This document shows, in pieces, positions 29,565-36,747 of a stretch of 64,000 nt of DNA. The stretch covers positions 19,993 to 83,992 of the forward strand of contig CAVRUR010000007.1 in the NCBI GenBank assembly GCA_963724365.1, written 5' to 3'. The stretch comes from JALORV01 sp963724365 (GTDB taxonomy: Bacteria > Pseudomonadota > Gammaproteobacteria > Burkholderiales > Burkholderiaceae_F). A program made the position numbers and the translations under genes. The notes under the pieces are model-generated. The model was not told the DNA's origin. It ran no database searches and saw only the letters and a list, made by a program, of their open reading frames with translations. How positions within the stretch are numbered: the first letter of the stretch is position 1; every line of letters begins with the position of its first letter.

Positions 29565-30962
29565 TCAGAACGCGTGCCTCAGACCCAGCTGGTACGCCGC
29601 CGTGTCCTCGCCAAAGGCTGTGGCGAAGCCGGACGTGTAACCGGCGGAGCTCGGCGCTACCCGACCCTGGTCGCTGTTCTTCATGAACGCAACGGTGGCG
29701 TAGAGCGAGGTCCTCATCGAGAACTCGTACTGGTACGCCACGCCGAAGTGGTTGACCACCGCATCCTGCGTCGCCCAGGCCGAGCGCGCCTCGTCCTTGG
29801 CGTAGTTGTATACGCCATACAGCGTGTTCTTAGGCATGAACTGCCATGACACGCCGAGGTGGTAGGCCTTGGCGTCGATCGGCCCGACCAGGCCGCGCAT
29901 CCCGTCGACGTCGAACTGCTGGAACTGGATGCCGCCCAGAGTTGCCTGGATCGCCGCTGTATTGCCACCGGTGGACACCACGATGTTCTGGATGTCGAGC
30001 GGCGTGAGCATCGGGTTGTCGTTCTTCCGCTGGATGTACTGTCCGTAGACCTTGACACCGCCAAAGCCGATGTAACCGCCTGCATTGATGGTTTCCAGCC
30101 CGTCCTTGCTCTCGGGTGTGCCCGCCGCAGTGGTCGCGTAGGGCACGACCTTGTTCTGGTTGTAACCGATACCGACGCCCCAGTTCGCTGCGTTGTACTG
30201 CAGCTGCGCGCCGTACATGTCGTCACCGCCTACCGGCGGCGTAACGCGCTCGTTGCGCAGCAGTTCGGAGCCGCCGAAGCTATAGAACAGCGATGCGGTG
30301 ATGCCCTTCAGTTCGGCGCGGTACTGCAGCGCATTGCTCATGCGGATCGCCGGGATCGAATAGCCCTGGCCGAACGACAGTGCCGAAGCATCTCCCATCA
30401 CGTTGAACTTGTTCAGGATCTCGTAGCCGGGGGTGTACATACGGCCGGCCAGAACGGCGCCAAAGGGCGTGATCACGCCGAGGAAGGACTGCCGGTCGAA
30501 CAGCGCGCCGGCGCCGTTGACGGTGCTGTTGCCCTGCAGGATGGCCTGGTTGACTGCGTTCATCCCGCCGAGCACGGCCTGGTACGTGGCTGACGTCGGG
30601 GGCAGCGTCGCGATCGCGGTGCCCGGCACGACTACGACGCCCGGACAGGATGCTGCCGTGGTCGCACCGCTCAGGCGGCACAGGAACACCGACTCGTTGT
30701 AGGTCACCGATCCCGTATCGATCGAGAAGCGACCTTCGAGAGTGAACATCACGCTGTATCCGGCGCCGAGGGTCTCGCTGCCGCGGATGCCGAAGCGGTT
30801 GCCTGACCACATCCCACTGCCCTGCAGCCGGGTGGCGGTCTCGCTGCCGGCATCGAGCATTTCGAAACCGGTGTCGAGAATGCCGTACAGCGTGAGGCTG
30901 CTTTGTGCAAAGGCCGCCGGGAATGCGCACGCAAGCGCAATGGCTACCAGGCTCTTCCGCAT
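29565..30962 (-). CDS. Large trimeric porin with a cysteine-bearing loop
   Basis: A 465-residue porin. The signal peptide ends PAAFA, and the mature start is QSSLTLYGILDTGFEMLDAG. Typical segments are GNRFGIRGSETLGAGYSVMF, FDRQSFLGVITPFGAVLAGR and the end AAYQLGLRHAF. It is about 70 residues longer than the other two porins, partly because of an insertion at about residues 90-140 (SVFLCRLSGATTAASCPG) with two cysteines (C95, C106) that could close a disulfide loop; cysteines are rare in this porin family. The ATG at 30962 follows AGGAGA. It is intact and has its own terminator. Confidence 0.92.
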   Translation of the reverse strand: MRKSLVAIALACAFPAAFAQSSLTLYGILDTGFEMLDAGSETATRLQGSGMWSGNRFGIRGSETLGAGYSVMFTLEGRFSIDTGSVTYNESVFLCRLSGATTAASCPGVVVVPGTAIATLPPTSATYQAVLGGMNAVNQAILQGNSTVNGAGALFDRQSFLGVITPFGAVLAGRMYTPGYEILNKFNVMGDASALSFGQGYSIPAIRMSNALQYRAELKGITASLFYSFGGSELLRNERVTPPVGGDDMYGAQLQYNAANWGVGIGYNQNKVVPYATTAAGTPESKDGLETINAGGYIGFGGVKVYGQYIQRKNDNPMLTPLDIQNIVVSTGGNTAAIQATLGGIQFQQFDVDGMRGLVGPIDAKAYHLGVSWQFMPKNTLYGVYNYAKDEARSAWATQDAVVNHFGVAYQYEFSMRTSLYATVAFMKNSDQGRVAPSSAGYTSGFATAFGEDTAAYQLGLRHAF

Positions 30963-31112
30963 GATGGTGTCTCCTGCCCTTTTTGTGTTTTCGATCGAGA
31001 TCGTCGCAGCCGATCCGCCGGCCGCTGCTCGGGTGGGAGAATACCGCTGCCCCACGCAGCACATTGATCGTTTCGCAACCCCGGTGCTGACGCGTTACAT
31101 TTCCGCAACATC

Positions 31113-31757
31113 ATGACCCGAACACTGTCCCTTGCAGACCGGCTACTCGCCGCGGCCGATCGCGCGCTGAGGACCGTGGCGGCGCCGCCGGTCGCGTCAC
31201 GCGCGAGTCCGACTCAGCAATCCGCATTGCCGGTGCCGGAGTTGTCCGACCTCGAACGGCGCGACGCAGCAGCATTGATGCGGGTGAACCATGTCGGCGA
31301 GGTCTGTGCCCAGGCGCTTTACGATGCCCAGGCCCTGGCGACGCGCGATCCGGCGATGCGGGCTTTGTTCGAGCGTGCCGCGAGTGAGGAAACCGACCAT
31401 CTGGCCTGGACGCAGTTGCGCATCGAGCAACTGGGTGGGCGCACCAGCCTGCTTAATCCTCTCTGGTACACCGGCGCCTTTGCGATCGGGCTGATCGCGG
31501 CCCGTGCGGGTGATCGGATGAGCCTGGGCTTCATGGCCGAGACCGAACGGCAGGTCGAACAACATCTCGACTCCCATCTCGAGCGATTGCCGGCCGACGA
31601 TCACCTGTCCCGTGCGGTCGTCGAGCAGATGAAAGAAGACGAAGTGCACCACGCCGAGAGTGCCATCGGACACGGCGGGGCGACCTTGCCGCTGCCGGCG
31701 CGGTGGGCGATGCGGCTTGCGGCCAAGGTCATGACGACCACCGCGCATTACCTCTGA
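31113..31757 (+). CDS. coq7: Demethoxyubiquinone hydroxylase Coq7
   Basis: A 214-residue di-iron hydroxylase that adds the last ring hydroxyl in ubiquinone synthesis, bound to the inner membrane surface. The ferritin-like motifs are MRVNHVGEVCAQALYDAQAL (first Glu), EETDHLAW (ExxH), and the second pair in AETERQVEQHL and KEDEVHHAE. The segment NPLWYTGAFAIGLIAA is the hydrophobic hairpin that enters the membrane. Beta- and some gammaproteobacteria use Coq7 where Escherichia coli uses UbiF. Intact, with its own upstream region divergent from the third porin. Confidence 0.93.
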   Translation: MTRTLSLADRLLAAADRALRTVAAPPVASRASPTQQSALPVPELSDLERRDAAALMRVNHVGEVCAQALYDAQALATRDPAMRALFERAASEETDHLAWTQLRIEQLGGRTSLLNPLWYTGAFAIGLIAARAGDRMSLGFMAETERQVEQHLDSHLERLPADDHLSRAVVEQMKEDEVHHAESAIGHGGATLPLPARWAMRLAAKVMTTTAHYL

Positions 31758-31854
31758 GTGAAGGTTTCGGCGCGATTCTGACTGTGGCCGGCAAAGCCAT
31801 CGAACCGGCGCGCAGAGCAGTCGGTTTGATTATCAGCGCAGCCGGGCTCGCGAA

Positions 31855-32274
31855 TCAGGCGGGCTCGACGACCGTTTCGATCCGGATCGTGGCGGTCTTC
31901 GCCAGCATGGCAGTCGCGGAGCAGTATTTTTCATGCGACAAGGCGACAGCGCGTTCGACGATAGCCGGATCGAGGTTGTGCCCTCGAACGGTGAATCGCA
32001 TGACGATGGACGTGAACACCTTGGGATCGGTAGACGCCCGCTCGGCATGCAACTTCACGCTGCAGGAGCGGATGTCGTGGCGGCCGCGCTTCAGGATCAG
32101 CACCACGTCGTAGGCGGTGCAACCCCCGGTGCCGATCAGGACCATCTCCATGGGCCGGGGTGCGAGATTCCGCCCGCCCCCGTCGGGGGAACCGTCCATG
32201 GTGACCAGGTGCCCGCTGCCAGACTCGGCCACGAAACTCATGCCTTCGCCCGTCCAACGTACTTCGCAGTCCAT
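31855..32274 (-). CDS. OsmC/Ohr-family protein (YhfA-like)
   Basis: A 139-residue OsmC-family protein, probably a thiol peroxidase or a related protein of the YhfA branch. The two conserved cysteines are seen in GTGGCTAYDVVLILKR (about residue 52) and SHEKYCSATAML (about residue 117). The start ATG at 32274 lies six bases after AGGAG; the GTG one codon upstream is too close to that site. It is convergent with coq7. An 18-base inverted repeat (32311-32328) upstream may be its operator. Confidence 0.88.
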   Translation of the reverse strand: MDCEVRWTGEGMSFVAESGSGHLVTMDGSPDGGGRNLAPRPMEMVLIGTGGCTAYDVVLILKRGRHDIRSCSVKLHAERASTDPKVFTSIVMRFTVRGHNLDPAIVERAVALSHEKYCSATAMLAKTATIRIETVVEPA

Positions 32275-32310
32275 CACAAGCTCCTATCCAGCCAAGTGCA
32301 CCGCAACAAG

Positions 32311-32328
32311 TTTGAAGGGTTCTTCAAA
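32311..32328. promoter_or_regulatory. Inverted repeat upstream of the osmC-family gene
   Basis: TTTGAA (32311-32316) and TTCAAA (32323-32328) are separated by six bases, 37-54 bases upstream of the OsmC start. AT-rich half-sites of this kind are used by redox-sensing MarR/OhrR regulators, so it may be an operator; this is inference. Confidence 0.35.
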
Positions 32329-32430
32329 GTCGCTTCTGATCAGTATAAGTATCTGATAACAAACATGTTCAGACAGAATTTGTCGGTTGGTGCTGTTCCG
32401 ATCGTGCTTGTTTGCTTGCAATGCAGCATT

Positions 32431-32538
32431 GTTGCGGGCAGACTGGCTGCAACGAGAGATTGTTGTCTCTCGACCTCTGTCTCCTCCACCCTCATTGGTG
32501 GATTCGGCCCAAGGCTCACGCCTTGGGCCAATTTTTTG
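32431..32538 (+). ncRNA. Candidate small RNA: four hairpins ending in a terminator
   Basis: In the gap between osmC and rplM (32275-32843, no convincing open frame) four hairpins follow one another: GTTGC/GCAAC (32431-32453), GAGAGA/TCTCTC (32454-32471), TCCACC/GGTGGA (32485-32502) and a 10-bp terminator stem (32506-32529) with T6. A pyrimidine stretch TGTCTCCTCC lies between hairpins 2 and 3 and could pair with Shine-Dalgarno sequences. The 5' end and promoter are not certain; transcription may begin as far up as about 32360. A separate promoter for rplM follows the terminator, so the terminator must belong to something upstream of it. Confidence 0.5.
32506..32537 (+). terminator. Strong intrinsic terminator upstream of rplM
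   Basis: GGCCCAAGGC (32506-32515) and GCCTTGGGCC (32520-32529) pair perfectly around TCAC and are followed by AATTTTTT. No coding gene lies upstream of it on this strand nearer than coq7, which ends 750 bases away with a minus-strand gene in between. Confidence 0.85.
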
Positions 32539-32543
32539 TTCGC

Positions 32544-32573
32544 TTGCGGAAGGTGTCCAAAAACGCTTAAAAT
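32544..32573 (+). promoter_or_regulatory. Candidate promoter of rplM-rpsI
   Basis: TTGCGG (32544-32549) and TAAAAT (32568-32573) are separated by 18 bases, in a locally AT-rich stretch just after the terminator. It would give a leader of about 260 bases before the rplM start, in which no other gene is evident; a leader of this length leaves room for autoregulation. Confidence 0.45.
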
Positions 32574-32843
32574 TTAAGGCTTTCCGCGATCGGCCTGCTT
32601 TGATTTTCTGCAGCGCGAACTCGACATCGGAGTTTGCGAACAAGTGAAACGCTACCAAAGCTGCTTTTGGACTCGCGAACGGCGGCTGCGGATGGTCGGT
32701 AGCGGATTCCACCGAATGCGATGCGGAGTCCGAGGCGATCGAGCCGCCGCCAGACATGCCGACGGATTTTTTCCGCCGTGATTGCCCGGGAGTTGAACGA
32801 CGGGCGCTACGGCGATGTGACCAAGTTTCAGGATGGATCGTCA

Positions 32844-33272
32844 ATGAAAACCTTTTCTGCCAAGTCCCACGAGGTCAAGCGCGACTGGCTTCTGGTCGAC
32901 GCCAATGACAAAGTGCTCGGTCGGCTCGCGAGCCAGATCGCGTTGCGCCTGCGAGGCAAGCACAAGCCGGAGTACACGCCGCACGTCGACACCGGTGACT
33001 TCATCGTCGTCGTGAACGCCGCCGGTCTGAAGGTCACCGGGGCGAAGTTCGAAGACAAGAAGTACTACCGCCATACCGGCTATCCGGGCGGCGTGTACGA
33101 GACCAACTTCCGGAAGATGCAGGAGCGCTTTCCTGGGCGCGCGCTGCAACTGGCGGTCAAGGGCATGCTGCCCAAGGGCCCGCTGGGCTACGCCATGATC
33201 AAGAAGCTGAAGGTCTACGCCGACCAGCAGCACCCGCACAGCGCGCAGCAACCCAAAGCGCTAGACATCTGA
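32844..33272 (+). CDS. rplM: Ribosomal protein uL13
   Basis: A 142-residue large-subunit ribosomal protein, one of the early assembly proteins. It starts MKTFSAKSHEVKRDWLLVDA and contains the family block GRLASQIALRLRGKHKPEYT, HVDTGDFIVVVNA and GMLPKGPLGYAMIKKLKVY. The ATG at 32844 gives the standard length; the open frame further upstream is not conserved. It is followed by rpsI after seven bases, the usual two-gene operon. Confidence 0.98.
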   Translation: MKTFSAKSHEVKRDWLLVDANDKVLGRLASQIALRLRGKHKPEYTPHVDTGDFIVVVNAAGLKVTGAKFEDKKYYRHTGYPGGVYETNFRKMQERFPGRALQLAVKGMLPKGPLGYAMIKKLKVYADQQHPHSAQQPKALDI

Positions 33273-33279
33273 GGCTCAC

Positions 33280-33672
33280 ATGATCGGCAATTACAACTAC
33301 GGAACCGGCCGCCGCAAGAGTTCGGTGGCGCGCGTCTTCCTGAAGCGCGGCAAGGGCGCCATCGTGATCAACGGCCGTCCCATCGAGCAATACTTCTTCC
33401 GCGAGACAGGTCGCATGATCGTGCGCCAGCCGCTGGAACTGACGAACCATGCCGAGACGTTCGACATCACTGTCAACGTCGATGGCGGTGGCGAGTCGGG
33501 CCAGGCTGGTGCCGTGCGCCACGGAATAACCCGCGCCCTCATCGATTACGACGCGACGCTGAAGCCCGCGCTTTCCAGCGCAGGCCTGGTTACGCGCGAT
33601 TCGCGCGAAGTCGAGCGCAAGAAGGTCGGTTTCCGCAAGGCACGTCGCCGCAAGCAGTTCTCCAAGCGCTAA
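33280..33672 (+). CDS. rpsI: Ribosomal protein uS9
   Basis: A 130-residue small-subunit ribosomal protein. It begins MIGNYNYGTGRRKSSVARVF and ends in the basic tail KKVGFRKARRRKQFSKR that reaches the decoding centre and contacts P-site tRNA. GGGESGQAGAVRHGITRAL is the conserved central motif. It is the second gene of the rplM operon; length and ends are standard. Confidence 0.98.
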   Translation: MIGNYNYGTGRRKSSVARVFLKRGKGAIVINGRPIEQYFFRETGRMIVRQPLELTNHAETFDITVNVDGGGESGQAGAVRHGITRALIDYDATLKPALSSAGLVTRDSREVERKKVGFRKARRRKQFSKR

Positions 33673-33976
33673 GGCAAGCGAGGCAAGCGCGGTCGCGCGT
33701 TCCGCGATCGCGTCTCAACCGGCGCGGGCCGCTCCCGTGCCAGTGGCTGCCGTCCCTTGAGGCAATGATCGAATCGGGCAGAAGGCCGTCAACTCGGCCT
33801 TCCGAGGGCCCCGTTTCATGGGATGTCTGCGGCGCATTTCCGCGCATCGCGGCGATGTGCCCCTCATATACTTTCTGCACCAACAACAGGAAGAGCCGCT
33901 GACCAAGCGAGGCTGGCGGCTCTTTTGTTTCGCGGCGTGCACTTCGCGTCGCCGATAACGCACTGGCCACCCGCCG
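33673..33976 (+). other. 304-base gap after rpsI with two hairpins
   Basis: No convincing reading frame. A hairpin GAAGGCCG/CGGCCTTC lies at 33781-33802 with no T-run. A second stem AAGAGCCGC/GCGGCTCTT with a 16-base loop and a following TTGTTT (33891-33930) looks like a terminator. It is over 200 bases beyond the rpsI stop, so the gap may hold a short independent transcript; a TATACT box at about 33867 could be a -10 element. Confidence 0.4.
33891..33930 (+). terminator. Terminator-like hairpin between rpsI and the DUF6776-type gene
   Basis: AAGAGCCGC (33891-33899) pairs with GCGGCTCTT (33916-33924), followed by TTGTTT. The loop is long (16 bases). It separates the ribosomal operon from the next gene, which starts at 33977. 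Confidence 0.6.
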
Positions 33977-34711
33977 ATGAAGTGGAAGTTGTGGTTGCGC
34001 AATTTGTCCGTCAGCGCGCCCCGCGTCGCTGTGCGCACTCAGCTGCCATGGGCGCTGCGCGCGCTTCTGGCGCTGATCGTTGCCGCCCTGGCGGCCGCGG
34101 GTCTTGGGGCGATGTATCACTATGCGCGCAACCTCAGTACTCCGGACCGCAGCGAGATCCTCGGCGAACTCGAAACAGCGCGCGAGCAGTTTCGGCAGGC
34201 AGCGGCGGAACGCGAGCGCTTCGCCGCGCGGGCAGTGCAGGCCGAGAATCAGCTCAAGGTGGAACGTGTGATGCAGGAGCAGATTGCCCTGCAGATGAAG
34301 ACGCTCGAAGGGGACAACGCACGACTCAAGGGCGATCTGGCGTTCTTCGAAAGCCTGCTGCCGACGGCGTCTGCCGCGCGTGGCGTGGTGATTCGAAGTT
34401 TCAAGCTGCAGCCCGATGTCGATGACAACACCGTGCGCTACCGGCTCCTGGTGCAGCAAAGCGGACGGCCCGACCGTGACTTCGTGGGTGCCGTGGTGAT
34501 CAAGGTGAACCTGATGCACGATGGACGTGCCGATGTGCTGCAGTTGCCCGATGCCGGCCACCCGGCGGCAGGTCCCGCCCCGCTCGCGTTCCGGCACTAC
34601 CAGCGTCTCGAGGGCACGTTCGCGGTCCCGGCCGGGGCGACGGTCCGGTCGGTGCAGGTGACGATCAATGCCGGCGGCGAGACGCGGGCCCAGCAGACGT
34701 TTTCGATGTAG
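33977..34711 (+). CDS. Membrane-anchored coiled-coil protein (DUF6776-like)
   Basis: A 244-residue protein with one N-terminal membrane segment (ALRALLALIVAALAAAGLGA, about residues 26-46), a charged coiled coil at about 55-120 (Glu/Arg/Gln-rich, EILGELETAREQFRQAAAER) and a C-terminal beta-rich periplasmic domain (VIRSFKLQPDVDDNTVRYRL ... VQVTINAGGETRAQQTFSM). This layout and its position before bactofilin and erpA fit the DUF6776 family of betaproteobacteria; the function is unknown. The bactofilin gene starts 9 bases later, and a joint role in envelope shape is a reasonable guess. Confidence 0.75.
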   Translation: MKWKLWLRNLSVSAPRVAVRTQLPWALRALLALIVAALAAAGLGAMYHYARNLSTPDRSEILGELETAREQFRQAAAERERFAARAVQAENQLKVERVMQEQIALQMKTLEGDNARLKGDLAFFESLLPTASAARGVVIRSFKLQPDVDDNTVRYRLLVQQSGRPDRDFVGAVVIKVNLMHDGRADVLQLPDAGHPAAGPAPLAFRHYQRLEGTFAVPAGATVRSVQVTINAGGETRAQQTFSM

Positions 34712-34720
34712 GGAGGCAGG

Positions 34721-35134
34721 ATGTTCGGACCCAAGCGCGCGAGCCCAAAGACGATCGGTACCCTGGTGGGAGCCGGAACGACTATCGAAGGAACGCTGTC
34801 TTACACCGGCGGGCTGAGGATCGACGGCACCGTGAAGGGCGATGTCAGGAGCGTCAACGGCGAGCAGGGCATGGTGATTATCAGCGAACAGGGCAACGTG
34901 ATTGGCGAGGTTCATGCCGCACACCTCGTCGTTTCGGGCAAGGTCGCCGGGCCGCTCTACGTCACCGATATCCTGGAATTGCAGCCCAAGGCACAGGTGC
35001 AAGGCGACGTCCACTATCGGGCGCTCGAAATCCATCATGGCGCCGTGGTTGAAGGCCGCTTGATCCACGACATTCCGGACGCCCGACCGGCATTGAAACT
35101 GGCGGCAGGTGGTACCACTTCCGAAGCTGAGTGA
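34721..35134 (+). CDS. Bactofilin (polymer-forming cytoskeletal protein)
   Basis: A 137-residue bactofilin (DUF583 family), which self-assembles into filaments through a right-handed beta-helix. The core runs from TLVGAGTTIEGTLSYTGGLR to LEIHHGAVVEGRL with the repeated pattern I.G.....G.V.G.V; the ends are short and disordered, as usual. It has no nucleotide-binding site and acts on the cytoplasmic side of the inner membrane. It is preceded by GGAGG and likely co-transcribed with the upstream coiled-coil protein. Confidence 0.93.
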   Translation: MFGPKRASPKTIGTLVGAGTTIEGTLSYTGGLRIDGTVKGDVRSVNGEQGMVIISEQGNVIGEVHAAHLVVSGKVAGPLYVTDILELQPKAQVQGDVHYRALEIHHGAVVEGRLIHDIPDARPALKLAAGGTTSEAE

Positions 35135-35196
35135 ATGCGACCCCGCCTCGGGGCCTGCGCATATAATGGAACCGACAATTCTGCGTGGAGAGACCC

Positions 35197-35547
35197 ATGA
35201 ACGCTGCTGTTGAGATGCCCGCCCCGCTGATTTTTTCCGATGCGGCAGCGTCGAAGGTCAAGGCGCTGATCGACGAGGAAGGCAATCCGGGCCTGAAGCT
35301 GCGCGTATTCGTCCAGGGCGGCGGATGCTCGGGCTTTCAGTACGGCTTCACCTTCGACGAAGTCATCAACGAGGATGACGCGACGATGGAGAAAAATGGC
35401 GTCATGCTCCTGATCGATTCGATGAGCTACCAGTATCTGGTAGGCGCCGAAATCGATTACAAGGAAGACCTCGAGGGCGCGCAGTTCGTCATCAAGAATC
35501 CGAATGCGACCACGACCTGTGGTTGCGGATCGTCGTTCTCCGCCTAG
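35197..35547 (+). CDS. erpA: Iron-sulfur insertion protein ErpA
   Basis: A 116-residue A-type carrier that passes Fe-S clusters to target proteins. The three conserved cysteines are in FVQGGGCSGFQYGFTFDE and in TTCGCGSSF at the C-terminus. The start MNAAVEMPAPLIFSD at 35197 fits the family and lies after GGAGA; the upstream in-frame GTG at 35185 is not needed. A terminator follows at 35572, facing the convergent anmK gene. Confidence 0.95.
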   Translation: MNAAVEMPAPLIFSDAAASKVKALIDEEGNPGLKLRVFVQGGGCSGFQYGFTFDEVINEDDATMEKNGVMLLIDSMSYQYLVGAEIDYKEDLEGAQFVIKNPNATTTCGCGSSFSA

Positions 35548-35571
35548 ATCCGTCTCGAACCATCGCTAAGC

Positions 35572-35600
35572 AAGGGGCGCCAGGTGCGCCCCTTTCTGTT
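35572..35600 (+). terminator. Intrinsic terminator of erpA
   Basis: GGGGCGC (35574-35580) pairs with GCGCCCC (35586-35592) around CAGGT, followed by TTTCTGTT. It lies 25 bases after the erpA stop. Confidence 0.85.
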
Positions 35601-35617
35601 GCGCTCCCGGGGACGTT

Positions 35618-36740
35618 TCAACGCGGGTAGATCGCGCCCAGCACCCGCGCACCGCGCGCGCCGGTGACCGTCGGCAGGCTTCCCGTTTCGCGCCGCATGC
35701 AGCGGCGCGCCAGCCATGCAAACGCCAGCGCCTCCACCTGGTCAGGCGGAATGCCGAGTGCGTCGCTGTTCATGACAGGCCGGGGCGCGACCGCCGCTTC
35801 CAGGGCGTCCATCAATGCCCGGTTGCGCGTACCGCCACCGCAGACCACGACGTCGCTGGGCCGAGGCACACCAACTCTTCAACGCATCGGCAATACATCG
35901 GGCGGTGAACTCGGTCAACGTGCGTTGCACGTCGCGCGGCGGCGCGGTAACCCCTCTCAGCAAAGCATCGAGCCAGGCCACTGAAAAGAGTTCGCGTCCG
36001 GTGCTCTTGGGTGGTGGCATGGCCAGGAACGGTTCCGCCAGAAGGCGACCGAGCAGAGTCTGGTTAACCTGTCCGCCGAGTGCGAATGCGCCGTCGCGGT
36101 CGAATGCTTCAGGGAGATGCCGCGCTGCGTGCAGATCGAGCAGCACGTTGCCGGGGCCGCAGTCGAACCCAAGCGGTGTGGCATCGCCAGCGGGAAGGAA
36201 GGTGATGTTGCTGATGCCACCGATGTTCACGACGGCGCGCGCCTCGGGCGCGGCGAACACCGCCGCGTGGAAGGCGGACACCAAGGGCGCGCCCTGGCCG
36301 CCGGCGGCGAGATCGCGACTACGAAAGTCGGCCACGACATCGATACCGGTGCCTTCGGCCAGTCGAGCCGGAGCATTCAGCTGGACCGTGAAGCCGGCGC
36401 GCGGGCGGTGGCGGATGGTCTGACCGTGAGCGCCGATCGCGCAGACGTCATCGGGTGAGACATGCGCCGCGGCCAGCGTCGCAGCGACGCACTCGGCAAA
36501 CAGGTCGGCAAGCGTCACCGCCGCCGCCCCTGACCGTTCGATCTCGTCAGCTCCCGAGGCAGTCAGCGCAAGGAGTTCCTCGCGCAGTGAAGGCGGGAAC
36601 GGGCGATGCACATGCGCGAGAACCCGGGGCATCGCAGTGACGAAATCCGCCAGGACGGCGTCGACGCCGTCGAGGCTGGTGCCGGACATCAGGCCGATGT
36701 AAAGCTCGGAGTGGTCCTGACGCGCAGGCGCTGCGGCCAT
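35618..36740 (-). CDS. anmK: Anhydro-N-acetylmuramic acid kinase AnmK, one frameshift
   Basis: Converts 1,6-anhydro-MurNAc from murein turnover to MurNAc-6-phosphate with ATP. The N-terminal motif is LYIGLMSGTSLDGVDAVLAD, then IGAHGQTIRHRP, VADFRSRDLAAGGQGAPLVS, NIGGISNITFLP and FDCGPGNVLLD. Near 35870 a base is missing, and the C-terminus continues in another frame as SDVVVCGGGTRNRALMDAL to VLGAIYPR. The start MAAAPARQDHSEL at 36740 lies seven bases after the stop of the M23 peptidase gene, so both form an operon. Repaired length is about 374 residues. The gene faces erpA, and the same neighbours occur widely in beta- and gammaproteobacteria. Confidence 0.92.
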
Positions 36741-36747
36741 ACGGCCG

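Noticed and set aside
32431..32538. tmRNA or 6S RNA as an explanation for the hairpin-rich gap
   Set aside because: CTCCACC resembles the tmRNA acceptor end, but there is no tRNA-like T-loop and no tag peptide frame; 6S RNA would need one long interrupted hairpin, which is not seen.
33590..35068. Minus-strand open frame of 492 codons opposite the DUF6776-type and bactofilin genes
   Set aside because: Shadow frame; both plus-strand genes are clearly recognised and have ribosome sites.
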